Below are positions 1 through 8,506 of a stretch of DNA of 64,000 bases, one piece after another. Location: positions 1,860,001-1,924,000 of the forward strand of contig NZ_CP133656.1 of NCBI RefSeq assembly GCF_036885195.1, given 5' to 3'. The notes beneath the pieces were generated by a model. It ran no database searches. It was given only the letters and a program-made list of their open reading frames with translations, and was not told the DNA's origin. This DNA is from Pectobacterium cacticida. Lineage in GTDB: Bacteria > Pseudomonadota > Gammaproteobacteria > Enterobacterales > Enterobacteriaceae. The translations under genes were made by a program, and so were the position numbers. Every line of letters begins with the position of its first letter. Within the stretch, counting starts at the first letter, position 1.

Positions 1-109
1 GCTGGGGAAACAAAAATCATTGGATCAGCAGTTTGCCGAATTGAAAGCGGACGATGAAATCAGCGCGCAATTGGCGGCGCTTAAAGCTAAAGTTAAGCCA
101 GCAGAGTAA
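1..109 (+). CDS. pspA: Phage shock protein A, C-terminal end (partial)
   Basis: Only the last 35 codons are in the window; the reading frame begins at base 2 and ends with TAA. The peptide (LDQQFAELKADDEIS then QLAALKAK) matches the C-terminal helix of PspA as I remember it. PspA is a peripheral inner-membrane coiled-coil protein of the ESCRT-III/Vipp1 family that stabilises damaged membrane and holds back the activator PspF. Identification is supported by pspB and pspC directly downstream in the usual order. Confidence 0.9.
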   Translation, partial: LGKQKSLDQQFAELKADDEISAQLAALKAKVKPAE

Positions 110-198
110 CCAACGCGTACGTAAAAACATTATTGGATGCGCTGCCGAGAGCAAACGGCAGCCACCATAAGGCGTATGAATAAAACTAAGGAGACATA

Positions 199-423
199 AT
201 GAGTGCGTTGTTTCTTGCCATTCCGCTGACCATTTTTATGTTATTTGTGGCGCCGATATGGCTTTGGCTACATTACAGTCAGCGTAAAGACAGTGCTCAA
301 CTGGGACAAAACGATATGCAGCGCCTAGCTCGATTAACAGAAGAGTCTAACCAGATGCGGGAACGTATCAGCGCGCTGGAAGACATTCTGGATGCGGAAC
401 ACCCGGACTGGAGAAAATCGTGA
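199..423 (+). CDS. pspB: Phage shock protein B
   Basis: This 74-residue inner-membrane protein has one N-terminal membrane span (about residues 4-24) and a cytoplasmic heptad-rich helix (about 38-66, RLARLTEESNQMRERISALE), the normal PspB layout and length. PspB works with PspC to sense envelope stress and relieve PspA inhibition of PspF. An AAGGAG ribosome site lies just before the ATG. The stop overlaps the pspC ATG (ATGA), showing translational coupling in the psp operon. Confidence 0.95.
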   Translation: MSALFLAIPLTIFMLFVAPIWLWLHYSQRKDSAQLGQNDMQRLARLTEESNQMRERISALEDILDAEHPDWRKS

Positions 424-788
424 TGAAAAATACATGGTCAGGTAAAACCTTATACCGCCTTCCTGAAGAAGGCATGTTGAAAGGGGTGTGCGCTGGGTTA
501 GCGCGTTATTTCGACGTACCGGTGAAACTTGTGCGGATCATCGTGGTGCTGTCAATGTTTTTTGGCCTGTTTTTCTTTACTATTGCCGCTTACCTTGTCC
601 TGACGTTCGTGCTCGATCCGGCACCGGCGGGAATGCGATTCAACGACGAGAATGCCGTCCAGACGCCAAGTCAACTATTGAATGAAGTGGATGCGGCATT
701 ACAGGCTAGCGAACAGCGCTTGCGCAATATTGAACGCTATGTCACCTCGGATACCTTCGGCGTTCAGAACCGCTTTCGCCACCTATAA
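423..788 (+). CDS. pspC: Phage shock protein C
   Basis: This 121-residue protein has a PspC domain (RLPEEGMLKGVCAGLARYF, then DVPVKLVRI), one strongly hydrophobic span at about residues 38-62, and the conserved C-terminal RNIERYVTSDTF segment. It is an envelope-stress sensor that partners PspB. The ATG at 423, inside the overlap with the pspB stop, is preferred over a GTG three bases earlier because the family begins near here. No pspD follows: the 122 bases before ycjX contain no similar reading frame. Confidence 0.95.
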   Translation: MKNTWSGKTLYRLPEEGMLKGVCAGLARYFDVPVKLVRIIVVLSMFFGLFFFTIAAYLVLTFVLDPAPAGMRFNDENAVQTPSQLLNEVDAALQASEQRLRNIERYVTSDTFGVQNRFRHL

Positions 789-925
789 CCGATTATCAGC
801 TATAACTTATCCATGCAGTTTCGCATCGTCGGCGTTATCCCCGTGGGTAGCGTCGTGTATATTTCTCCACCATCTATGCCGTAGGCTGAATACGTTTCGT
901 AACCAACGGAGTGACAAGCCCTTTA

Positions 926-2323
926 ATGAGTCGACTACAGAACGAATTTAACGCACTGGTCAATCGCAGCGTGGATCGCCACCTGCGCCTAGCTGTTACC
1001 GGGTTAAGTCGTAGTGGCAAAACCGCGTTTATTACCGCGTTCGTCAATCAATTATTAACGCTTCACAGTGGCGCGCAGTTGCCGATGTTTTCCCCCGTGC
1101 GTGAGGAGCGTTTGCTGGGGGTAAAGCGCGTGCCTCAGCGCGATCTGGGCGTACCGCGCTTTGCCTATGATGAAGGGATGGCGGCGTTGTATGGTTCGCC
1201 GCCATCCTGGCCGACGCCGACGCGCGGCGTAAGTGAGATTCGTCTGGCGCTGCGTTACCGTTCCAGAGAATCACTGCTGCGTCACTTTAAAGACACCTCA
1301 ACGCTCTATCTGGAAATTGTCGATTATCCCGGCGAGTGGCTACTCGATCTACCGCTGCTGGAACAAAACTATTTAAGCTGGTCGCAGCAAATGAGTGGCC
1401 TGTTGCAAGGCGATCGCGCCGCATGGGCGAAACCCTGGCTGGCGCAATGTGAGAACATCGATCCGCTGGCGCCAGCGGATGAAAATCAATTAGCCGACGT
1501 CGCGCAGTCCTATACCGATTATCTGCACCGTTGTAAGCAGGAAGGGTTGCACTTTATTCAGCCTGGACGGTTTGTCCTGCCCGGCGATCTGGCTGGGGCG
1601 CCAGTGTTGCAATTCTTCCCCTGGCCGCAGGTGACGCAAATTGGTGAAGCTAAACTGGCGCAGGCGGATGAAAAAACCAATATTGGCATGTTGCGCAAAC
1701 GTTTTGAGTATTACTGTCAATCGGTGGTCAAAGGGTTTTATAAAGATCATTTCGTGCGTTTCGATCGACAGATCGTGTTGGTTGACTGCCTGCAACCGCT
1801 TAACCACGGTGTTCATGCATTCAATGATATGCGTCTGGCGCTGACGCAATTAATGCAAAGTTTTCATTACGGCAAACGTACGCTGTTTCGGCGGCTGTTC
1901 TCTCCTTGTATCGATAAACTGATGTTTGCGGCGAGTAAAGCGGATCACATTACCGCCGATCAGCATGCCAATTTAGTGTCTTTGCTTCAGCAACTGGTGC
2001 AAGAAGCCTGGCAAAACGCCGCGTTTGAAGGCATTGAGATGCGCTGTGAGGGCATAGCATCCATTCAATCTACGCAGAGCGGAGTGGTCGATCATCAGGG
2101 ACAGAAAATCCCGGCGCTAAAAGGGCATCGGCTCAGCGACGGTCAGCCGTTGACCGTGTACCCCGGTGAGGTGCCCGCCCGTTTACCGAGCGCCACATTC
2201 TGGCAAACACAGGGCTTTCATTTCGATGAATTTCGTCCGCGTGAAATGCCGGTAGATACGCCACTGCCGCATATCCGGCTGGATACGGTCATGGACTTTT
2301 TGTTAAAGGATAAATTGCGATGA
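926..2323 (+). CDS. ycjX: YcjX family P-loop GTPase-like protein
   Basis: This 465-residue protein (DUF463) has a Walker A motif GLSRSGKT at about residues 26-33 and a switch-like VDYPGEWLLDLP segment. E. coli YcjX is nearly the same length and is a psp-regulon member of unsettled function. The ATG at 926 is chosen because family members begin M-x-RLQNE; a GTG 15 bases upstream is in frame but sits directly on the ACGGAG ribosome site. The stop overlaps the ATG of ycjF. Membership of the psp stress response is inferred from position and family. Confidence 0.92.
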   Translation: MSRLQNEFNALVNRSVDRHLRLAVTGLSRSGKTAFITAFVNQLLTLHSGAQLPMFSPVREERLLGVKRVPQRDLGVPRFAYDEGMAALYGSPPSWPTPTRGVSEIRLALRYRSRESLLRHFKDTSTLYLEIVDYPGEWLLDLPLLEQNYLSWSQQMSGLLQGDRAAWAKPWLAQCENIDPLAPADENQLADVAQSYTDYLHRCKQEGLHFIQPGRFVLPGDLAGAPVLQFFPWPQVTQIGEAKLAQADEKTNIGMLRKRFEYYCQSVVKGFYKDHFVRFDRQIVLVDCLQPLNHGVHAFNDMRLALTQLMQSFHYGKRTLFRRLFSPCIDKLMFAASKADHITADQHANLVSLLQQLVQEAWQNAAFEGIEMRCEGIASIQSTQSGVVDHQGQKIPALKGHRLSDGQPLTVYPGEVPARLPSATFWQTQGFHFDEFRPREMPVDTPLPHIRLDTVMDFLLKDKLR

Positions 2324-3363
2324 GTGAAGGTCTTAAACCACGCGTCACATTTGCCGATGTATCACCTCAAGCCTCTCCGTCGCCGCTACGCCCAGGGATA
2401 GCGTTTGATGAGCAGAGCGGCACGCCTTTTTCTCCGGTCAGCCGCGAAGACGATTTGCCCGAAGAGGGGGCGGCAGAAGCGGCGGTCAGTATAGCGCTAC
2501 GCCCAAAACGTAGCCTGTGGCGACGCATGGTAATGGCTGGCGCCACATTGTTTGGCGTTAGTGTGCTGGCACAAGGCGCGCAGTCATTGCATAACGCCTG
2601 GATCCAGCAGGATTGGATCGCACTGGGGGCGATAACTGCCGGAAGCCTGATCGTGGCGGCTGGCGTGGGGTCGCTGGTCGTTGAGTGGCGGAGACTCTAC
2701 CGCCTGCGGGAACGTGCGGAAGAACGCGATGTGGCACGCGAACTGCTACATAGTCATGGCGTAGGGAAGGGGCGCGAATTCTGTGAAAAACTGGCGCGTC
2801 AGGCGGGGTTGGATAGCGGTCATCCCGCATTGCAGCGTTGGCAGGCTTCACTCCATGAGACCCACAACGATCGCGAAGTGCTGGAGCTTTACGCGCATTT
2901 GGTCCAACCGGTACTCGATACACAGGCGCGGCGAGAGATCAGCCGTTCGGCGGCGGAATCGACGTTAATGATCGCCGTCAGCCCATTAGCGCTGGTGGAT
3001 ATGGCATTTATCGCCTGGCGCAATCTACGCCTGATTAATCGTATTGCCGCGCTGTATGGCATCGAACTGGGCTATTTCAGCCGTATTCGCCTGTTCCGAT
3101 TGGTACTGGTTAACATCGCCTTTGCCGGCGCATCTGAGCTGGTGCGGGAAATTGGTATGGACTGGATGTCGCAAGATCTTGCTGCCCGTTTATCGGCCCG
3201 TGCCGCGCAGGGTATAGGCGCAGGCTTACTGACCGCGCGTCTGGGGATTAAAGCGATGGAGCTATGCCGCCCGCTGCCGTGGCTGGATGACAAACCGCGT
3301 CTTGGCGATTTTCGTCGTGAATTGGTTACCCAGGTAAAAGAAACGCTGCAAAAAAGGCGTTAG
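2320..3363 (+). CDS. ycjF: YcjF family inner-membrane protein (DUF697)
   Basis: This 347-residue protein has a polar N-terminal region of about 60 residues, two hydrophobic spans near residues 70-90 and 98-120, and a DUF697 region with more hydrophobic helices (ESTLMIAVSPLALVDMAFIA). It overlaps ycjX by four bases (ATGA), so the pair is coupled. E. coli YcjF has the same layout and a similar length; its biochemical role is unknown, though it is co-regulated with the phage-shock genes. It is probably the last gene of this transcription unit. Confidence 0.92.
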   Translation: MSEGLKPRVTFADVSPQASPSPLRPGIAFDEQSGTPFSPVSREDDLPEEGAAEAAVSIALRPKRSLWRRMVMAGATLFGVSVLAQGAQSLHNAWIQQDWIALGAITAGSLIVAAGVGSLVVEWRRLYRLRERAEERDVARELLHSHGVGKGREFCEKLARQAGLDSGHPALQRWQASLHETHNDREVLELYAHLVQPVLDTQARREISRSAAESTLMIAVSPLALVDMAFIAWRNLRLINRIAALYGIELGYFSRIRLFRLVLVNIAFAGASELVREIGMDWMSQDLAARLSARAAQGIGAGLLTARLGIKAMELCRPLPWLDDKPRLGDFRRELVTQVKETLQKRR

Positions 3364-3503
3364 TCGTGAGGGCGCGGGGTAGAGTGGGTCGCTATTGGCT
3401 TTTGCTCTTGTTCGAAAGGGATGCAGCCTGCGCTTGAGTACCGTTGTTCAATAATCCTGTGTAGGATAAGGTTTCTCCTTTTTATATAACAGGATGTTTT
3501 TTT

Positions 3504-5048
3504 ATGATCTCCGGTAAAAATATGACGCTGTCGACACTGTGCCTGTCGACAGTGATGCTTTGTTTTCCTGCCTACGCACAACACGTTTTGACACCTGCCG
3601 AGGCTGAACGCTACGCACAGAATAGCTTTCCTGAATATCTCGAATTATTGACGTTGCCGAATGATGCTTCCGTCCCCTCGGATATTCAGCGTAATGCCGA
3701 CTGGCTGGAAAAGGCTTTTCAGAAGCGCGGCTTTACGACCAAAACGTTGGCGAACGGTAATAAACCGTTGGTGTATGCTGAGTGGGGTACGCCAACAGCC
3801 GATCGTAAAACCATCTTGTTTTATATGCACTTTGACGGGCAACCCGTATATCCGGCTCAATGGCAGACTCCGCCATGGCAGCCCGTGTTGAAGGAAAAAG
3901 AGGCCAATGGTAAATGGCGCACACTGCCTGAATCACGTTTGCTGAAAGGTGCGATTAACCCAGAATGGCGTCTTTATGCCCGCGCGTCGGCCGATGACAA
4001 AGGGCCAATCATGATGTTTCTTGCTGCGATGGATGCGATGAAAGATCAGGGTGTTGAACCAGCTATTAATATTAAAGTATTGCTGGACGCCGAAGAGGAA
4101 AAAGGGTCTCCCAGCCTGACAACGGTGATGGCCGAACACCGTTCGCTGTTGAAAAGCGATGGTATGGTGATTTATGACGGCGCGATGCCGTCCAGTAATC
4201 GTCCTGGCATCAATTTTGGCAATCGTGGGTCAATTCAGATCGATATGACGGTTTTCGGGGCGAATGCCGCGGCACATAGCGGAGGCTATGGCAATGTGAT
4301 TTCGAACCCGGTGCAAAAACTGGTGACATTGCTAGCCAGTATGAAAGATGCGAACGGCAGGGTAACGATCCCCGGCTATTATGATCGCGTCACCCTCAGC
4401 AATAGTGACAAGCAACAGGTTGCACAGACCGCGCCGCCGCCGGGGGCGCTGGAACAGCGTTTTGGCGTTGCACAGTTAGACAAAGTTGCAGATAACGCTG
4501 CAGAAGCGTTGCAGTATCCTTCGCTGGATATCCTCGGCCTCAACGCCGGAGGTACCGGAAAGAACGCCGCCAACGCTATTCCCGCAACCGCGACCGCTAG
4601 CCTGAATATCCGTACCGTTCCGGAGACGCCGCCAGAGGAGCGATACGCTTTATTACGCCAGTATATTACCGAGAAAGGCTTCCATATTATCGCGGGAGAG
4701 TCGCCTACAGCAGATGAACGTGAACGATATCCGCATCTGATTTCACTTCATCTGATGGCTTATCCGAGTAGTTCCCAAGCTGCCAGAACCGAAATGGACT
4801 CGCCGTTAGGGCGCTGGGCCGTGGCTACCACCGCCGCGCCACGAGGCATTATACCGGAGAAAAATAGAATGATGGGCGGTACGCTGCCGATGAGTGGTGC
4901 TGTCAGTGTGCTGAAGGTGCCTTATGTGATTGTTCCGTTGGTGAATGCCGATAATAATCAGCATAGTTTCGATGAGAACTTACGTCTCGGTAACTATCTG
5001 GAAGGTATTCGAACCATTGTGGCGATGGCGACAACGCCGTTGTCTTAA
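3504..5048 (+). CDS. Secreted M20 family metallopeptidase
   Basis: This 514-residue hydrolase starts with a clear signal peptide (hydrophobic core residues 7-24, cleavage after AYA), so it is expected in the periplasm. The di-zinc M20 ligand motifs are visible: HFD at residues 109-111, ASADDKGP near 161-168, the acidic LDAEEEKGSPS near 194-204, and a C-terminal His in NNQHSFDE. M20 enzymes cleave peptides or N-acyl amino acids; the substrate cannot be told from sequence. It sits between ycjF and tyrR, adjacent genes in E. coli, so it is a lineage-specific insertion. An AGGA site precedes the ATG. Confidence 0.85.
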   Translation: MISGKNMTLSTLCLSTVMLCFPAYAQHVLTPAEAERYAQNSFPEYLELLTLPNDASVPSDIQRNADWLEKAFQKRGFTTKTLANGNKPLVYAEWGTPTADRKTILFYMHFDGQPVYPAQWQTPPWQPVLKEKEANGKWRTLPESRLLKGAINPEWRLYARASADDKGPIMMFLAAMDAMKDQGVEPAINIKVLLDAEEEKGSPSLTTVMAEHRSLLKSDGMVIYDGAMPSSNRPGINFGNRGSIQIDMTVFGANAAAHSGGYGNVISNPVQKLVTLLASMKDANGRVTIPGYYDRVTLSNSDKQQVAQTAPPPGALEQRFGVAQLDKVADNAAEALQYPSLDILGLNAGGTGKNAANAIPATATASLNIRTVPETPPEERYALLRQYITEKGFHIIAGESPTADERERYPHLISLHLMAYPSSSQAARTEMDSPLGRWAVATTAAPRGIIPEKNRMMGGTLPMSGAVSVLKVPYVIVPLVNADNNQHSFDENLRLGNYLEGIRTIVAMATTPLS

Positions 5049-5184
5049 CGGCGAATCATTATAAAAGTGGGAAAAACGTACAGATGTGTCAACTTAGGCT
5101 GCCACCTGACTTCATCCGCCGTAAACGAAAGGGTATTATCACTAATAATCGCCATAGCGAGTCTCTTGAGAAAGGTAGACGTTG

Positions 5185-6753
5185 ATGCATCTGGAAGTGA
5201 TTTGTGAAGACCGCATTGGTATGGTCCGCGAACTGTTGGATCTGCTTGCCTCACGTAATATTGATTTACGTGGTATCGAAATAGTCCCTGGTGGCCGAGT
5301 TTATCTTAACTTTGCTGCTCTTGATTCTGACGATTTTCGCCTGCTGATGACGGAGATCCGCCGCATTGACAGCGTGAGCGATGTACGCACCGTGGCGTTT
5401 ATGCCGTTTGAACGCGAGCAGCGGGCGCTGAATACGCTCGTGGACGCCATGCCTGAACCCGTCTTTACGCTGGATATGGCGGGAAAGCCAACGCTGTGTA
5501 ATTCCGCCACGTTGGCACTGTTTGAGCAATCGGCAGAAGACATTAAGACGTTAACCATTGACGCTCTGATCCCCGGTATCGATTTCGCCAAGAGGTTAGA
5601 AGCGCAGGATGTCGTCTTCACGAGGCCAGTAGTCATTCGTGGGCAGGATTTTTTGTTGGAAATGATGGCGATCCACCTGGAAGATGATGTCGATAACAAG
5701 ATTATTGCTGGCGCGTTAGTGATATTGAAATCGACTGCTCGCATGAGTCGACAGTTACAGGATCATACCGTAAACGATGAGTATGCTTTCGAGCAAATCG
5801 TTGCTGTAAGCCCCCAAATGCGCCAGGTAGTTGAACAGGCACGTAAGCTGGCGATGCTGGATGCGCCGTTATTGATTGTGGGCGATACGGGGACGGGGAA
5901 GGATATGTTGGCGCGCGCGTGCCATCTGCGCGGGCCGCGCGGGCAGCATCCTTTCCTGGCGCTGAACTGTGCAGCGCTACCCGATGATGTCATGGAAAGT
6001 GAATTGTTCGGGCATGCGCCGGGCGCCTACCCAAATGCGCAGGAAGGTAAAAAAGGCTTCTTTGAACAGGCGAACGGCGGTTCAGTGCTGTTAGATGAAG
6101 TCGGGGAAATGTCGCCGCAAATGCAGACCAAGTTACTGCGCTTTTTGAATGACGGAACATTCCGCCGCGTGGGCGAAGATCATGAGGTCCACGTGGATGT
6201 GCGAGTCATTTGCGCAACCAAAAAGAATTTGCTGGAGCTAGTACAGCGCGGTGAATTCCGTGAGGATCTTTATTATCGTCTCAATGTGCTTACATTGATA
6301 TTACCGCCGCTGTCTGAACGTCCGGCGGATATTATGCCGTTGGCCGCACGCTTCGCGGCACGTTTTGCCGAGGAACAGGGAATTGCGCGACCTACCTTCT
6401 CGGCAGAGGTGGCGCATTTCCTGCCTCGATACGGCTGGCCGGGTAACGTTCGGCAGTTAAGAAATGCTATTTATCGTGCGTTAACGCAGTTAGAAGGTAA
6501 CGAACTACGTATGCAGGATATCGATCTCCCTACGTTTTCGACTGACGCGTTACGAGATGAAACCTTGCTTGATGGATCATTGGATGACATCAATAAGCGT
6601 TTTGAGCGCTCAGTGTTGAGCCGTCTTTACCAATCCTACCCAAGCACACGCAAATTAGCGAAACGACTGGGCGTGTCACACACGGCGATCGCCAACAAAC
6701 TGCGGGAGTACGGGCTAAGCCAGCGTAAAGCGGCAGGGGATGACGAGCAGTAA
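5185..6753 (+). CDS. tyrR: Transcriptional regulator TyrR
   Basis: TyrR is the regulator of aromatic amino acid synthesis and transport. The 522-residue protein has an N-terminal ACT domain (about 1-75), a PAS domain (about 80-190), an AAA+ domain with Walker A GDTGTGKD and Walker B SVLLDEVGE, and a Fis-type helix-turn-helix near the C-terminus (STRKLAKRLGVSHTAIANKL). The ATG at 5185 matches the E. coli start; a TTG one codon upstream is also in frame. At the position of the sigma54-contact GAFTGA loop it reads GAYPNA, whereas E. coli TyrR lacks these residues, consistent with a sigma70 regulator. Confidence 0.96.
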   Translation: MHLEVICEDRIGMVRELLDLLASRNIDLRGIEIVPGGRVYLNFAALDSDDFRLLMTEIRRIDSVSDVRTVAFMPFEREQRALNTLVDAMPEPVFTLDMAGKPTLCNSATLALFEQSAEDIKTLTIDALIPGIDFAKRLEAQDVVFTRPVVIRGQDFLLEMMAIHLEDDVDNKIIAGALVILKSTARMSRQLQDHTVNDEYAFEQIVAVSPQMRQVVEQARKLAMLDAPLLIVGDTGTGKDMLARACHLRGPRGQHPFLALNCAALPDDVMESELFGHAPGAYPNAQEGKKGFFEQANGGSVLLDEVGEMSPQMQTKLLRFLNDGTFRRVGEDHEVHVDVRVICATKKNLLELVQRGEFREDLYYRLNVLTLILPPLSERPADIMPLAARFAARFAEEQGIARPTFSAEVAHFLPRYGWPGNVRQLRNAIYRALTQLEGNELRMQDIDLPTFSTDALRDETLLDGSLDDINKRFERSVLSRLYQSYPSTRKLAKRLGVSHTAIANKLREYGLSQRKAAGDDEQ

Positions 6754-6782
6754 ATAACAATGCGGCTGTGTCAGTAATCTGA

Positions 6783-6807
6783 AGCCTGCTTGAGAAGCAG
6801 GCTTTTT
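6783..6807 (+). terminator. Rho-independent terminator of tyrR
   Basis: A 9-bp perfect stem (AGCCTGCTT / AAGCAGGCT) with a GAG loop is followed by a run of five T. It lies 30 bases after the tyrR stop. Confidence 0.9.
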
Positions 6808-7026
6808 GTTTTCTGTTAACCGTTACTTTCTTCCGCTACTGGCAACTGACGCCAGCCCGACAACTCATTAGTAAATTTGATCTTATGAACGGCAACCGAC
6901 CAATATGTCAGTAATACTCACACTGACCGTTACATACTGATGATATTCTCCATATCGAATTTATTGTAATGTCGGTTCATTATCTTCAATGACGCGTTCT
7001 TTCACATAGATAGGAAAACAGGAATT

Positions 7027-7635
7027 ATGATAAAGCTGATTGGCACGATGGATTCTCCTTATGTACGTCGCGTAGCGGTCTCCCTGGAACTTTATGGCGT
7101 TGCTTTTGAAATCGAGCCGCTATCGGTCTTCCGCGCATTTGAGGAATTTTCCCGAATCAACCCTGTGGTAAAAGCACCAACGTTGGTTCTGGATAAGGGA
7201 ACACGTTTGATGGATTCCTCACTGATACTGAATTATTTCGAGGCTGGGGCTGCTCCTGAACGGAAATTGCTGCCCGTGGCGCCGGATGCGCTGGCAAACG
7301 ATCTTCAGGCGCTGGGTTTTATCCTCGCCGCCTCGGAGAAAGCCGTACAAAACGTGTATGAACATAATCTGCGCCCGGCGGAAAAACAACATAATCCATG
7401 GATAGAGCGTATCACCCTACAATTGCTGGCAGCCTGCCGGGAATGGAACACGTTGCTGGAAGCGCGTTCAGCTAACGAGGTGGTCGATCAGGTTGCTGTC
7501 ACCAGTACCGTTATTTGGACATTTATTCAGTCCAAAATCCCCCATATCGTTAACGCCGATGAATTTGAAACGATTAAGGCGGTCGCCGACGTTTTCGAAA
7601 ATCAGGCGGCATTTAAGAAGTACCCACTTAGTTAA
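7027..7635 (+). CDS. Glutathione S-transferase family protein
   Basis: This 202-residue protein has an N-terminal thioredoxin-like domain starting IKLIGTMDSPYVRRVAVSLE, with the cis-Pro region NPVVKAPTLVLD and the DSSLILNYFE segment typical of GST N-domains. An all-helical C-terminal domain follows. Size and layout resemble the E. coli YibF/SspA-like GSTs. It probably binds glutathione; substrate unknown. It lies between tyrR and tpx, adjacent in E. coli, and faces tpx across a bidirectional terminator. The upstream 270 bases hold the tyrR terminator and presumably its own promoter. Confidence 0.82.
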   Translation: MIKLIGTMDSPYVRRVAVSLELYGVAFEIEPLSVFRAFEEFSRINPVVKAPTLVLDKGTRLMDSSLILNYFEAGAAPERKLLPVAPDALANDLQALGFILAASEKAVQNVYEHNLRPAEKQHNPWIERITLQLLAACREWNTLLEARSANEVVDQVAVTSTVIWTFIQSKIPHIVNADEFETIKAVADVFENQAAFKKYPLS

Positions 7636-7640
7636 TGCTT

Positions 7641-7678
7641 CAATAAGAAACGGCTGCGTTAGCAGCCGTTTCTTATTG
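7641..7678. terminator. Bidirectional terminator between GST gene and tpx
   Basis: A 17-bp perfect inverted repeat (arms 7641-7657 and 7662-7678, loop GTTA) has a GC-rich core (ACGGCTGC/GCAGCCGT) and A/T-rich outer arms. The stem therefore ends in TTTCTTATTG when read in either direction. It lies between convergent genes. Confidence 0.88.
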
Positions 7679-7708
7679 ATTGTCAGTATAGATAACCGAC
7701 AGAATAAC

Positions 7709-8212
7709 TTATTTCAGAACCGCCAGCGCGGCGTCATAGTCTGGCTCCGTGGTGATCTCATTCACCAGTTCGCTATGCAGTACGTTGTCGTTTTCATCCA
7801 ACACGACAACGGCGCGGGCAGTCAGACCTTTTAGTGCGCCATCAGCAATGGCGACACCGTAATTCTCTTTAAATTCGTTGCCTCGCAGGGTAGACAATAC
7901 CACGACATTGTTTAAGCCTTCGGCACCGCAAAAGCGAGACTGCGCAAATGGCAGATCGGAAGAAATACACAGAACAACGGTGTTATCCAGCTCAGACGCC
8001 AGCTGATTGAATTTGCGCACGGATGCGGCACATACGCCGGTATCAATGCTTGGGAAAATGTTTAGGATTTTACGCTTGCCAGCATAGTGGCTGAGTGACG
8101 TATCAGACAGGTCTTTAGCCACCAGTGTGAATGCCGGGGCTTTACTTCCTTTGGCAGGGAAAGACCCTGCTACTGACACAGGATTGCCTTGAAAATGTAC
8201 GGTCTGTGACAT
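7709..8212 (-). CDS. tpx: Thiol peroxidase Tpx
   Basis: This 167-residue atypical 2-Cys peroxiredoxin reduces hydrogen and lipid peroxides using thioredoxin. The peroxidatic Cys61 lies in SIDTGVCAASVRKF and the resolving Cys95 in SRFCGAEG, the same residue numbers as in E. coli Tpx. Length is the family norm. It is transcribed convergently with the GST gene; the 294-base gap to mppA holds both divergent promoters. Confidence 0.96.
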   Translation of the reverse strand: MSQTVHFQGNPVSVAGSFPAKGSKAPAFTLVAKDLSDTSLSHYAGKRKILNIFPSIDTGVCAASVRKFNQLASELDNTVVLCISSDLPFAQSRFCGAEGLNNVVVLSTLRGNEFKENYGVAIADGALKGLTARAVVVLDENDNVLHSELVNEITTEPDYDAALAVLK

Positions 8213-8506
8213 GTTTGCGTCCTTAATTACAGGTGATTAACACGTCGCTCAGTTTAGGGCAACATTAGCAACATTGGTATTAAAATCACGATTAAAATTG
8301 TTAACCGCGTACCTTAATAATCAGACACCGGGTTTTCTTTGCGGGCTTTGAATCAGCGGTTTTCCCGTTCGCGATGGTTAGCGCGTTACGATAAAAAACA
8401 CGAAAACGCGATGCGAACTGACATATTACGGGGAGAACGCTGGATGATAGCGCGACTTTTTGACTATGATAGTGAATCATTTCATTAGGTTTTTAGGCTA
8501 ATCATC

